This document shows, piece after piece, positions 16,564 to 24,966 of a stretch of DNA of 64,000 nucleotides. This DNA comes from an uncultured Eubacteriales bacterium. Lineage in GTDB: Bacteria; Bacillota; Clostridia; Christensenellales; UBA1242. A program made the translations under genes and the position numbers. Under the pieces are notes generated by a model. The model was not told the origin of the DNA and ran no database searches. It was given only the letters and a program-made list of their open reading frames with translations. The stretch spans positions 310,001 through 374,000 of the forward strand of contig CARJLX010000001.1 in the NCBI GenBank assembly GCA_949001935.1, in the 5' to 3' direction. How positions within the stretch are numbered: position 1 is the first letter of the stretch; every line of letters starts with the position of its first letter.

Positions 16564-18042
16564 ATGACTAATGAAGAAAATATAAATTTAAGAAAAAGAT
16601 TGTTTGAAATAATTTCTAAGTTTATGATAGGGAAACAAAAAAATACTGATGTAAAAGAACTAGCAGAAATTTTTATTTACCATGCTCCATATAAAAACAG
16701 AGTAGTGTATAAAACAAGCAAAGACGACTTAAAAATAGATTTTAAAAAGTTTATTGATGATGATGGAAGTTATGAAAACAAAGTTATCACTTTTGATAAA
16801 AAAACTTATCGCAAGAATTTCTTTGATATTTTAATAACTGTTGGACATGAATATACACATTACATTCAGGATTTAGTAAATAAAGCAGTTAAAGAACATA
16901 AAATTGCTAAAATCAGAGAAAGAGTTCAAAAGATTATTTATTCTTTAGAGTTACCAAACTCGGGGATGGGAATTTATAACTTCTTGAAAACTTATAAATA
17001 TCTTAATCTTGCCCTCAAGCCAAAAGAAGTTGAGCCTATTGCTTATGCATTATATCTGCAATTGCCTGACGAAGAAAATGCAAGAAAATGTTCTTTTCAA
17101 TTTGTAAAAGAAATTTTACGTTCTTTAAAAGAGGATGAGTTATGTCCTCAAAACGTTAGAGAATATTTAACTCTGCAAGAAACATTACTGAAGTGCAAAT
17201 GGAAAAAAGAATTAAAAAATTATGATAAAAATTATTATGTTTTACGCAGAGTGTATGAAAAGGCAATACAAGATACTGAACATGTGCCTTATAAAGAGAT
17301 TATTGCAAAAAGTAAAGATCCTAAATTACAAGAAGAATTAATTTGTGGAAAGATGTTAAATTATAGAAAACAAGGTATGGAGAAAAAGGAATATTTTAAA
17401 CATCTTTTTAATTCATGCGGATTATTTTACTCTCCAAACGAGTATGAAGGTATAAACAATGACCTCAAAAATCTAACTATTGAATATTTGACAAATGATA
17501 AAGATGTTGATATTTCTCATATCATTTTATTGCTTGAATATATAAAGGTAAACAATAAATATTATAAAGATAACAAATTTGATTTTGTTGAACTGAGCGA
17601 CTTTCCAGAAATCTGCACTAAACTTTTAAAAAATAGAAATTCAAAAACAGTTTATGATTTTGTAGAAGGAATTTTTAATATTGCCATTTCTAAAAAAGAT
17701 AAAAATAATCCTATACAAAAAACTTTAAGAAAGAATTTAACAAAAAAACAATGTGGAGATATTTATTGGGATCTTGTTCAAAATGATGACTTATGTAACG
17801 CTATCTTTGCAGAGCGAGAACGACTTGTTGCTAAACAACAAGAAGATAAAAATTTGCAAGATGAAAAGGCTTCAAATCCTATTGAGAAGGCGGAAATGTT
17901 GATAAATCAAGTAGAGGCTTTAATAGAAAATGTTAATTTAGATTTGTTAGCAAAGTTAGACGACTATATTTCTTGTGGAAAACAGGCTCTTGCAAAAACC
18001 CAATATAAAAATAAGTGCAAAGAAAATGAAATAGAAGGTTAA
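16564..18042 (+). CDS. Orphan protein with a zincin-type HEYTH motif
   Basis: I do not recognise this 492-residue protein. HEYTH at residues 95-99, inside a hydrophobic helix (FFDILITVGHEYTHYIQDLV), fits the HExxH zinc site of metallopeptidases. A possible third ligand region follows near residue 155 (KPKEVEPIAYALYLQL). The remainder is helical and lysine-rich with no signal peptide, so it is probably cytoplasmic. The C-terminal 90 residues look coiled-coil and charged. It has its own promoter and a GAGGTA ribosome-binding site, and stands alone before efp. Confidence 0.6.
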   Translation: MTNEENINLRKRLFEIISKFMIGKQKNTDVKELAEIFIYHAPYKNRVVYKTSKDDLKIDFKKFIDDDGSYENKVITFDKKTYRKNFFDILITVGHEYTHYIQDLVNKAVKEHKIAKIRERVQKIIYSLELPNSGMGIYNFLKTYKYLNLALKPKEVEPIAYALYLQLPDEENARKCSFQFVKEILRSLKEDELCPQNVREYLTLQETLLKCKWKKELKNYDKNYYVLRRVYEKAIQDTEHVPYKEIIAKSKDPKLQEELICGKMLNYRKQGMEKKEYFKHLFNSCGLFYSPNEYEGINNDLKNLTIEYLTNDKDVDISHIILLLEYIKVNNKYYKDNKFDFVELSDFPEICTKLLKNRNSKTVYDFVEGIFNIAISKKDKNNPIQKTLRKNLTKKQCGDIYWDLVQNDDLCNAIFAERERLVAKQQEDKNLQDEKASNPIEKAEMLINQVEALIENVNLDLLAKLDDYISCGKQALAKTQYKNKCKENEIEG

Positions 18043-18079
18043 AAAGTTTTATTAACTACAAAATTTTTGACAAAAATAC

Positions 18080-18108
18080 TAGACAATAGGTGAGGATTGT
18101 GGTAAAAT
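18080..18108 (+). promoter_or_regulatory. Promoter of efp
   Basis: TAGACA, a 17-bp spacer and TAAAAT. A better-looking TTGACA at 18067 is too far from the -10 box to pair with it. Confidence 0.6.
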
Positions 18109-18137
18109 AAATAAGAATTTAGTTTAAGGAGATTATT

Positions 18138-18698
18138 ATGATTACAGCAGGCGATTTTAGAAAGGGCGTGACATTTGAAATGGATGGAGTTGTTTACTCT
18201 GTTGTTGATTTCTTACATGTTAAACCAGGAAAAGGCTCACCATTTGTTAGAGCTAAACTTAAAAATGTTATGACTGGGCAAGTTAAGGAGCAAACTTTTA
18301 ACCCATCAGACAAATTCCAAGTTGCAGTTATTGAAAAGAAAGAAATGACTTATCTTTACAACGATGGGGATATCTACTATTTCATGGATGCTGAAACTTA
18401 CGAACAAATTCCACTCAACAAGGACTCTGTTGAAGATGCACTCAATTTCGTAAAAGAAAATACAAATGCAACTATGTATTTCTATAAGGGCAATCCATTC
18501 TCAGTTTATCCTCCAACTTTCGTTGAACTTGAAGTTATTGATTGTGAACCTGGAATTCAAGGAGATACTTCTAAATCTACAACAAAACCAGCTAAAGTTG
18601 AAACAGGATATGTTCTTGGCGTTCCTCTCTTTGTTAATATTGGAGATATCATCCGTATTGATACTCGTGATGGCTCATATATGGAAAGAGTAAAATAA
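18138..18698 (+). CDS. efp: Elongation factor P
   Basis: The 186-residue EF-P relieves ribosome stalling at polyproline. Its three-barrel structure is visible: the domain I loop [21 protein letters not shown] carries the lysine that is modified in many bacteria, and the C-terminal signature [25 protein letters not shown] is intact. The SD is AAGGAG. It is monocistronic with its own promoter and terminator, just before the spoIIIA operon, as in Bacillus. Confidence 0.98.
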   Translation: MITAGDFRKGVTFEMDGVVYSVVDFLHVKPGKGSPFVRAKLKNVMTGQVKEQTFNPSDKFQVAVIEKKEMTYLYNDGDIYYFMDAETYEQIPLNKDSVEDALNFVKENTNATMYFYKGNPFSVYPPTFVELEVIDCEPGIQGDTSKSTTKPAKVETGYVLGVPLFVNIGDIIRIDTRDGSYMERVK

Positions 18699-18755
18699 CA
18701 GTAATATACTTGGTGATTAAAAACATTTACTATTATAGAATAATATAAAACTATA

Positions 18756-18785
18756 AAAAGTGGCATGGCTATGCCACTTTTTTTG
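18756..18785 (+). terminator. Intrinsic terminator of efp
   Basis: A perfect stem AAAAAGTGGCAT / ATGCCACTTTTT with a 3-nt loop and a T run. Confidence 0.9.
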
Positions 18786-18826
18786 TTGAAAATTATTGTT
18801 GAAATTTATCATTCTTTGTCATAAAA

Positions 18827-18855
18827 TCATTTTGAAATTTGCCACTTCATACATT
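18827..18855 (+). promoter_or_regulatory. Probable sigma-E (mother-cell) promoter of spoIIIA
   Basis: TCATTTT, a 14-bp spacer and CATACATT closely match the sigma-E consensus of Bacillus (KMATATT, 13-15 bp, CATACAMT), with one mismatch in each element. In Bacillus spoIIIA is sigma-E dependent, which supports the reading. No sigma-A-type promoter is evident here. Confidence 0.6.
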
Positions 18856-18872
18856 ATCGCATGAGGTGAATA

Positions 18873-19784
18873 ATGCTTGAAAAAATACTGCCCGAAAATA
18901 TTTATAATATTCTTGCAGAACGGATTTCATTTAAAGCTTTAAATGAAATTCGTTTTCGTACCGAAAAACCTATTGTTGTTATTCTTGATGGACAACGATA
19001 TTTTTTAGGTAGTAATGGAATAACCTCTAATCTTAAAGAGGCTTTATCCTCAAGCAAAGTTATGATTGAGGATATCATTTTTAGAGCAAGTGAATGTTCT
19101 ATCTATTCAGTCAATGAACAAATCAAAAAAGGCTTTATTGTCACACAAGGAGGAATTAGGCTTGGAATAGGTGGGGACTTCATTGAAGAGAATGGAGTTA
19201 TTAAAACTATGACCAATTTTAACTCACTAAATTTACGATTTCCTCATGAAGTTAAAAATTGCTCTCTGCCTATTTTTAATTATCTTTTTCAAAATGAAAA
19301 TATTCAAAACACACTTATTCTTTCTCCACCTGGGGCGGGCAAAACGACTTTTCTAAGAGACTTTGTTTGTCAACTTTCTCAAAGAAATTATGCTTATAAT
19401 GTACTTGTCCTTGACGAGAGGGGAGAACTTGATTTAGGCACACCTCAAAGCTTAGGAAATTTCAGTGACAAGATTTCATTTGCTCGTAAAAAAATTGGCT
19501 TTGAAAATGGAATCCGTGCATTGAGTCCAAATATAATCGTAACTGACGAACTTGGAAGCAAAGATGATTTGGACGCTGTTATATATGCGGCAAATTGCGG
19601 AGTAAATATTGTAGCATCAGCTCATTGCGATAATATGGATAACTTTATGAAAAAAGATGGATTTAAAGAGATTATCAACCTTAAAGTATTTAAACGGTTT
19701 GTTTTACTTTCTATGCGAGAAGGTCCTGGCACTATTGAAGGAGTTTATAACGAAAACTTTTCAAGAATTATAAATCGAAATTAA
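18873..19784 (+). CDS. spoIIIAA: Stage III sporulation protein AA (ATPase)
   Basis: The 303-residue AAA-type secretion ATPase energises the mother-cell-to-forespore channel formed by the SpoIIIA proteins and SpoIIQ. The Walker A SPPGAGKTTFLRDF lies near residues 152-165, Walker B is VLVLDERGEL, and a sensor-like stretch ASAHCDNMDNF follows. It is close to the usual length. The SD GAGGTG lies right after the predicted start of the sigma-E transcript. Confidence 0.95.
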   Translation: MLEKILPENIYNILAERISFKALNEIRFRTEKPIVVILDGQRYFLGSNGITSNLKEALSSSKVMIEDIIFRASECSIYSVNEQIKKGFIVTQGGIRLGIGGDFIEENGVIKTMTNFNSLNLRFPHEVKNCSLPIFNYLFQNENIQNTLILSPPGAGKTTFLRDFVCQLSQRNYAYNVLVLDERGELDLGTPQSLGNFSDKISFARKKIGFENGIRALSPNIIVTDELGSKDDLDAVIYAANCGVNIVASAHCDNMDNFMKKDGFKEIINLKVFKRFVLLSMREGPGTIEGVYNENFSRIINRN

Positions 19785-19793
19785 GGAGGGAAC

Positions 19794-20288
19794 ATGAAAT
19801 GGATTTTAATTGCAATAGTTTTTATTGCATGTATAATTATTGGTTATGTTTTTTCACTTAAGTATAAAAGGCGTGCAAATTTTTTTAAAGCCTTAATTCT
19901 ACTTTCTCAAAAACTTGATATTGGAATTAATTTTTCTCGTGAACGGCTACAAAACTTATTTGCTGGTTTAGATGAAGGAATAAAAAAAGACCTAAACAAT
20001 TTGACCGAAAATTATATTTCTTATCTTCAAGAAAACAGTGACTTAACCAGTGAAAAATTGTTTAAAGGCATCAACCTTTTGAAAGACAATGAAAAAGAGA
20101 TTGTTTTGATGTTTTTCAAAATGTTAGGACGCAGTGATGTAGAAAGTCAATCTAAAGAAATAAAGAATTTTGAAATACGCTTCAACGAATTTTCTAGCAA
20201 AGCCAATGAAGAGAATAAGAAGTATGGCGGATTATCTTTAAAAATGGGACTTATTATTGGACTTATGTCTACTGTTATATTATGGTAA
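19794..20288 (+). CDS. spoIIIAB: Stage III sporulation protein AB
   Basis: The 164-residue protein has an N-terminal membrane helix (WILIAIVFIACIIIGYVFSL) followed by a helical domain and a C-terminal hydrophobic segment (GLSLKMGLIIGLMSTVILW). This is the SpoIIIAB layout, related to type II secretion GspF. Sequence conservation is low, as in the family, but position between AA and AC is decisive. It starts 10 nt after AA with a good AAGGAGG site. Confidence 0.9.
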   Translation: MKWILIAIVFIACIIIGYVFSLKYKRRANFFKALILLSQKLDIGINFSRERLQNLFAGLDEGIKKDLNNLTENYISYLQENSDLTSEKLFKGINLLKDNEKEIVLMFFKMLGRSDVESQSKEIKNFEIRFNEFSSKANEENKKYGGLSLKMGLIIGLMSTVILW

Positions 20289-20301
20289 AAAGGAGGGGAG
20301 A

Positions 20302-20496
20302 ATGGGTGTTGAAATTATATTTAAGATTGCCGCAATCGGCATTTTAACCGCCATTGTAGGGCAGATTTTAAAACAGACTGGAAAGGAAGAAATCTCCTCT
20401 CTTGCTACACTTGCTGGTCTTATACTTGTACTTTTGATGGTTTTAAATTTAGTTGGTGACTTATTTACAACAATTAAAACAATGTTTAATTTTTAA
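20302..20496 (+). CDS. spoIIIAC: Stage III sporulation protein AC
   Basis: The 64-residue protein has two membrane helices, MGVEIIFKIAAIGILTAIVGQ and LAGLILVLLMVLNLVGDLF. It is the small SpoIIIAC subunit. The ATG at 20302 has a strong AGGAGGGG site and gives the usual length; the longer frame starting within the spoIIIAB end would add 15 unrelated residues. Confidence 0.92.
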   Translation: MGVEIIFKIAAIGILTAIVGQILKQTGKEEISSLATLAGLILVLLMVLNLVGDLFTTIKTMFNF

Positions 20497-20500
20497 CATC

Positions 20501-20540
20501 TATAGTATTATGCATTGCATAATATCTACAAAATATAGAT
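20501..20540. repeat. Intergenic repeat, family 2, copy A
   Basis: The core TATAGTATTATGCATTGCATAATATCTACAAAATATAG contains the palindrome TATTATGCATTGCATAATA. Closely similar copies are at 52636 and 61001. It fills the gap between spoIIIAC and spoIIIAD. Confidence 0.7.
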
Positions 20541-20559
20541 TTATTATAGAAGGGGTTAA

Positions 20560-20952
20560 ATGGATTTAATTTATAAGATAGTTGCTATTGGTATAATAAC
20601 TTCAATTGCAACGCTTATCATAAAACCTATAAGAAGCGACTTTGCATTGATGATAGCCTTAACAGGGGGTATCATTATTTTGCTTATGCTCTTAAACTAT
20701 TTAACAAGTGTTTTTGATGCTTTCAAACTTATAATTAATTCAACAGGAATTTCCTCATCGCTTTATTCTATTGTATTAAAAATTGTTGGTATAGGTTATT
20801 TGATAGAATTTTCTGCTGGAATATGTAATGATAGTGGCAATTCCTCGCTTGCCGATAAAATATTATTAGGTGGAAAAATTGTAATAATGGTTATGGCTTT
20901 ACCAATTATAACAAATATTCTTCAAATTATTTCGGAGCTATTGCCTGCATGA
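20560..20952 (+). CDS. spoIIIAD: Stage III sporulation protein AD
   Basis: The 130-residue polytopic membrane protein begins MDLIYKIVAIGIITSIATLIIK, resembling the start of SpoIIIAC, which is normal since AC and AD are related. Three to four hydrophobic segments follow. It overlaps spoIIIAE by 4 nt. A repeat copy separates it from AC. Confidence 0.92.
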   Translation: MDLIYKIVAIGIITSIATLIIKPIRSDFALMIALTGGIIILLMLLNYLTSVFDAFKLIINSTGISSSLYSIVLKIVGIGYLIEFSAGICNDSGNSSLADKILLGGKIVIMVMALPIITNILQIISELLPA

Positions 20953-22262
20953 TAGGAAAACCATATTGTTTATTTTTAAAGCGAGGAAGTGTAAACAATT
21001 TTAATAAATATACTAACTTTGAAAGGCTTCAAAAATTAACCATAAAGAAAAAAGTTTTAAAAATTTTAACTATATGTCTATTCATATTTTTATTTCTTTC
21101 TCCAATTATATCAGCTTCTTTTGAAACTTATATTATTGCTGATGAGATTACTGCAGAAGAGCGAGAAGAGGCCATGAAAGAGCTTCAAGAAAACATTTTA
21201 AATCAATTAGAAGATTTAAACTTTGAAGGACTTGAAGAAATTTTAAAAAACTTGGATATTCAAGGTAATGAAATATTTGGTTCAGCCTCTTTTAAAGACA
21301 AAATTTTAAGTTTAATATCTGGTCAATTCACGGAAGGAAAAGCTAGCTTTTGGGAGGCTTTGATTGCTTTGTTTTTTGATGACCTTCTAGCATTACTTCC
21401 TATTATGGCAACAGTAGTTGCTATCGCTATTTCTGGAGGAATGTTGCAAGGGCTTAGACCGACATCAAACTCTAAGTCCATACAAGATGTTATTCATTTT
21501 GTCACATATGGAATTATAGTTGTAGTGTTGCTAGGAGTGACTGTAAAAATGGTGACAATGACTGGTGGAGTTATTACCTCTATAAAAAATCAAATGGATG
21601 CAATATTTCCAATACTCTTAACTCTTTTAACTGCGTTAGGCGGAACGGTTAGTGTTTCTGTTTATCAACCTGCTATGGCACTATTGACAGGGACTATTTT
21701 AAATTTCTTTTCTTATATACTTTTGCCATTATTTATTTTTTCTATAGTTTTCAGCGTTGTTTCAAATCTTTCTAACACCGTAAAATTGGACAAGTTCACT
21801 TCATTTTTCCACAGCACTTTCAAATGGTTATCAGGGCTTATTTTTACAATTTTCTCGGCTTTTATTTCTATTCAAGGTATAACCGCTGGATCTGTTGACG
21901 GAATTTCTATCAAGACCGCTAAGTATGCTATTCGTTCTTATGTTCCTATTTTAGGATCTTATATTAGTGATGGGTTATCTATTATAATAGCAAGTTCTTC
22001 TTTAATCAAAAATGCAGTTGGTGCGGCTGGATTACTTTTACTTTTAGCGACTATTATTTCTCCTTTAATTAAACTTATTATTTTTATGCTTGCTCTCAAG
22101 CTTATGTCGGCTATTATCGAACCACTTGGAAACTCTAAGGTTGCAAACTTTATCTCTGGAATTTCCAAATCTATGGTTCTCCTTATCGCTATTATTATTG
22201 GTGTTGCTTTCATTTATTTCATTATGCTTGGTCTTATCATGTGCTCCGCTAATATCTTTTAA
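20949..22262 (+). CDS. spoIIIAE: Stage III sporulation protein AE
   Basis: The 437-residue polytopic membrane protein has a first hydrophobic segment at about residues 30-60, an acidic soluble stretch with EELQ and LEDLNFEGLEE motifs, then about seven membrane helices. The central SIKTAKYAIRSYVPILGSYISDG is characteristic of SpoIIIAE. The start overlaps AD. The N-terminus is longer than usual and another start within the first 35 residues is possible. Confidence 0.93.
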   Translation: MIGKPYCLFLKRGSVNNFNKYTNFERLQKLTIKKKVLKILTICLFIFLFLSPIISASFETYIIADEITAEEREEAMKELQENILNQLEDLNFEGLEEILKNLDIQGNEIFGSASFKDKILSLISGQFTEGKASFWEALIALFFDDLLALLPIMATVVAIAISGGMLQGLRPTSNSKSIQDVIHFVTYGIIVVVLLGVTVKMVTMTGGVITSIKNQMDAIFPILLTLLTALGGTVSVSVYQPAMALLTGTILNFFSYILLPLFIFSIVFSVVSNLSNTVKLDKFTSFFHSTFKWLSGLIFTIFSAFISIQGITAGSVDGISIKTAKYAIRSYVPILGSYISDGLSIIIASSSLIKNAVGAAGLLLLLATIISPLIKLIIFMLALKLMSAIIEPLGNSKVANFISGISKSMVLLIAIIIGVAFIYFIMLGLIMCSANIF

Positions 22263-22264
22263 AC

Positions 22265-22475
22265 ATGTATTTTCTTTTCTCTAGAGAAAAGAAACAAAGG
22301 AGCCTCTTAATAATTTTTTATTGCTATCGCAATATAAAAAATTAAATGCTCTTTAACTTTTGTTTAGATAAATAAAATTAAAAAAGTTTTTATCAACTGA
22401 AGGCATAATTTTATGATGACAAGGTTGATAAAATAAGTTTCTTATGCTTACTTTTCTTTAAAAGAAAAGTAAGAC
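22265..22475. repeat. Composite palindromic element, family 1, interrupting the spoIIIA operon
   Basis: This fills the 236-nt gap between spoIIIAE and spoIIIAF. On the left is TTTCTTTTCTC-TA-GAGAAAAGAAA (22271-22294) in reversed orientation. In the middle is a hairpin TTTTATCAAC / GTTGATAAAA (22388-22433). On the right is CTTACTTTTCTTT-A-AAAGAAAAGTAAG (22447-22473) in forward orientation. The palindromes at the two ends are in inverted orientation, as in the element at 31785. Gaps this long inside spoIIIA are unusual. Confidence 0.65.
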
Positions 22476-22498
22476 ATAAAAAGAAGAAAGGAGGGAAT

Positions 22499-22999
22499 AT
22501 GTTTGCATCTTTGTCGGCATGGATAATGTCTATTGCAGGGATAATATGCCTGTCAGTACTTATAGAATTAGTTCTTCCAAACGGTCAAATGAGTAAATAT
22601 ATCAAAGGTATATTTTCTTTTATAATCATACTTGTTATTATTTCTCCTATTCCCAAATTACTTCATAAAGATTTTGACTTTTCCAATATGTTTGGTTCAA
22701 GCGAAATAAAAGTGCAGGAGGATTATCTTTATCAATTAAACTTAAATAAAGTTTCAGCTATGCAAAAAAGCATAAATGAACAAATTGAAGAATGCGGTTA
22801 TCAAAATGTAACTGCAAGAATTGATAGTGATATATTTGCTTCAACAATAGAAATTAAGGCGGTTTATGTCGATATTAGTCTTTTAATCATAAGTGAAAAT
22901 GCTGTGCATAAAGATATTATAGAAGCAAAGAAGGACATGCTTAAAATCGTCACAACAGTTGTTCAAATTCAAAATGAAAGGGTGGTGTTTAATGAATAA
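22499..22999 (+). CDS. spoIIIAF: Stage III sporulation protein AF
   Basis: The 166-residue protein has two N-terminal membrane helices (WIMSIAGIICLSVLIELVLP and GIFSFIIILVIISPIPKLL) followed by a soluble domain, as in SpoIIIAF. The IISPIPKL motif at the end of the second helix is typical. It has a strong AAAGGAGGG site and overlaps the start of spoIIIAG. Confidence 0.9.
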   Translation: MFASLSAWIMSIAGIICLSVLIELVLPNGQMSKYIKGIFSFIIILVIISPIPKLLHKDFDFSNMFGSSEIKVQEDYLYQLNLNKVSAMQKSINEQIEECGYQNVTARIDSDIFASTIEIKAVYVDISLLIISENAVHKDIIEAKKDMLKIVTTVVQIQNERVVFNE

Positions 23000-23534
23000 A
23001 GTTTTAGCCTCATTTAAAGGTTTTTGGGAAAGAATAAAAAAAGTTAAACATATTGAAATATATTTAACGATTATTGTTGCACTTATAATAATTGCTATCT
23101 ATCTTTCATCATTGGGTTTAGGTTCAAGCAAACAAACTTCAACAAACGACAAAAATAATCAAAATTCGCCAACCACTTTTTCGACATCTGCGGAATATGT
23201 GGACTACCTTGAGAATAAACTAGACAATGTATTATCAAGTGTGCAGGGGGCTAGCAATGTTAATGTGATAATAACTCTTGAAAGCGGTTTTGAGTATGAG
23301 TATGCAACTGAAGAAGAAACAAAACAAACTTCAAACGGAAGTGTAACAACTTCAACATTAGTTCTTGTAGACGGCAAACCAGTCGTAGTTAAAGAATATT
23401 ACCCAACAATAAAAGGCATTGTAGTTGTTGCAAAAGGTGCAGAAGATGTAAAAGTAAAAATGGACATTCTAACCCTCATCCAGACGGTTATTGAAGTCGA
23501 AAACGCCAAGATAACAATTTTGGCAGGAAATTAA
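22992..23534 (+). CDS. spoIIIAG: Stage III sporulation protein AG
   Basis: The 180-residue protein has one N-terminal membrane helix (IEIYLTIIVALIIIAIYLSS) and an extracytoplasmic ring-building domain (YLENKLDNVLSSVQGASNVNVIITLESG). SpoIIIAG forms a large multimeric ring in the intermembrane space, related to EscJ/PrgK/FliF. The start at 22992 overlaps the AF stop by 8 nt and follows a GGTGGTG site; the longer frame has no site. Confidence 0.93.
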   Translation: MNKVLASFKGFWERIKKVKHIEIYLTIIVALIIIAIYLSSLGLGSSKQTSTNDKNNQNSPTTFSTSAEYVDYLENKLDNVLSSVQGASNVNVIITLESGFEYEYATEEETKQTSNGSVTTSTLVLVDGKPVVVKEYYPTIKGIVVVAKGAEDVKVKMDILTLIQTVIEVENAKITILAGN

Positions 23535-23546
23535 AAGGAGAGAATT

Positions 23547-24017
23547 ATGAAGAAAAGAACAAAAATTATTATTTTAACAGCAATGGTATTACTTCTTGGC
23601 GTGACAGGATATTTGAATATCGTACTCAACAACAATATTAAACAACCAGACTCAACTCAAACTACAACAAGTTATTTCACTGCATACAGAACCGACAGAG
23701 AATCAACTCGTGATCAAGAAATGCTTTACTATGATGCAATCATTGGAAATGAAACTTCAACTGAAGAGGCAAAGAAAGCTGCAGAAAGTGCTAGACTTAG
23801 CTTAGTTGCTCAAATGGAAAAAGAGCTTGTTGTGGAAGGTTTAATTAAGGCTAAAGGTTTTGAGGATGCAATTGTAACTATTTCTGGAGCTAATGTTAAT
23901 GCAATCGTAAAATCTAGTGAACTTAAATCTACCGATGTAGCTCAAATTGTTAGTGTAATTCAAACTCAACTCAATATTGACGATATTGACAACATCAAAG
24001 TTATACCAGTAGCCTAG
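23547..24017 (+). CDS. spoIIIAH: Stage III sporulation protein AH
   Basis: The 156-residue protein has a single N-terminal membrane helix (IIILTAMVLLLGVTGYLNIVL) and a C-terminal ring-building domain. The conserved STEEAKKAAESARLSLVAQMEKE and the helix before it are the SpoIIIAH signature. It pairs with forespore SpoIIQ in the feeding-tube channel. It is the last gene of the operon and is followed by a terminator. It is shorter than Bacillus SpoIIIAH (218 aa), mainly in the linker after the membrane helix. Confidence 0.93.
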   Translation: MKKRTKIIILTAMVLLLGVTGYLNIVLNNNIKQPDSTQTTTSYFTAYRTDRESTRDQEMLYYDAIIGNETSTEEAKKAAESARLSLVAQMEKELVVEGLIKAKGFEDAIVTISGANVNAIVKSSELKSTDVAQIVSVIQTQLNIDDIDNIKVIPVA

Positions 24018-24072
24018 CTGGTGAGGGGAACCATATGTTCCACGATTATTTTAACAACTCTAATTTTAAAAT

Positions 24073-24108
24073 AAAGCAGAAGAGATACTATATTTCTTTT
24101 GCTTTTTT
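24073..24108 (+). terminator. Intrinsic terminator of spoIIIA
   Basis: A stem AAAGCAGAAGAGA / TTTCTTTTGCTTT with two G-T pairs and a T run. Confidence 0.75.
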
Positions 24109-24144
24109 ATAAGTTAGAAATATTAAAATTTTCTTTATATTTAA

Positions 24145-24174
24145 TTGCAAAATTATGTTATCTTATGATATAAT
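24145..24174 (+). promoter_or_regulatory. Promoter of the asp23-nusB-xseA unit
   Basis: TTGCAA, an 18-bp spacer and TATAAT, 29 nt before the ATG. Confidence 0.65.
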
Positions 24175-24202
24175 CTAAATAAAGTAAGAATTAGGAGTAA
24201 TT

Positions 24203-24574
24203 ATGGCAAAAAATAATACACTAACAAACAAAGGAAAGGTGGATATTGATAGAGATATTTTACTTTCTATTATTAATCTTGCAACCAAAGAAATTAGTGG
24301 TGTGGAAAGTTTAACAAATGCATATATGTCTTGGTTTAAACGCACTTTTACTAAGCCCAAAAGCGAAGGTGTTAATATAAAGTTTGAAGGCAATAATGTT
24401 TTAAAAATAGATGTTTATATTCGAGTATATGCAGGTGTAAGTGTACCGGACATTGCTTTCCGTGTTCAAGAAAATATTAAAAACAGTCTTGGTTCTATGG
24501 TTGGAATAAAACCAGGGAAAATCAATGTACATGTATATGGCGTGAACTGTGATAAAGTGGTAGGTGAAGAATAA
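24203..24574 (+). CDS. Asp23/Gls24 family envelope-associated protein (YqhY-like)
   Basis: The 123-residue Asp23-family protein contains LLSIINLATKEISGVESL and VYIRVYAGVSVPDIAFRVQENIKN, both typical. In Bacillus the homologue YqhY sits next to accB-accC and nusB and is linked to fatty-acid synthesis control. Here accBC are absent and the gene directly precedes nusB, whose ATG overlaps its stop. Confidence 0.9.
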   Translation: MAKNNTLTNKGKVDIDRDILLSIINLATKEISGVESLTNAYMSWFKRTFTKPKSEGVNIKFEGNNVLKIDVYIRVYAGVSVPDIAFRVQENIKNSLGSMVGIKPGKINVHVYGVNCDKVVGEE

Positions 24575-24966
24575 TGAGAAGAGATGCCAGACTTAAGGCC
24601 TTTACTCTTGTTTTTGAAAAACTTTTTTCTCAATGTGACGAATTTGATAGCGAAATGATTGATGAACTTAAGAAAGCTGAAGACAGAGAGTTTGCAAGAG
24701 CTATTGTTGAAAAATTTGAAGAAAATAGAAAAACTCTTCAAATGCTTGTTGAAAATAATTTGAAAGACTACGAAATAGATAGGGTTTACAAAGTTGACCT
24801 CGCCATTATCTATACCGCTTTAAGTGAAATTGTATATTTAAAGACGCCAACAAAGGTGGCAATCAATGAGGCTCTTGAAATTGCTAAAGTATATTCAACA
24901 GAAAAGAGTTCAAAATTTATTCATGGCGTGTTGTCAGCAATAATAAAAAGTGAAGGACTATGCTAA
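24574..24966 (+). CDS. nusB: Transcription antitermination factor NusB
   Basis: The 130-residue all-helical NusB binds boxA RNA with S10 in rRNA antitermination. It starts MRRDARLKAFTLVFEKLF and carries the C-terminal signature KTPTKVAINEALEIAKVYSTEKSSKFIHGVL. It overlaps both neighbours (1 nt with asp23, 7 nt with xseA), so translation is tightly coupled. Confidence 0.95.
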   Translation: MRRDARLKAFTLVFEKLFSQCDEFDSEMIDELKKAEDREFARAIVEKFEENRKTLQMLVENNLKDYEIDRVYKVDLAIIYTALSEIVYLKTPTKVAINEALEIAKVYSTEKSSKFIHGVLSAIIKSEGLC

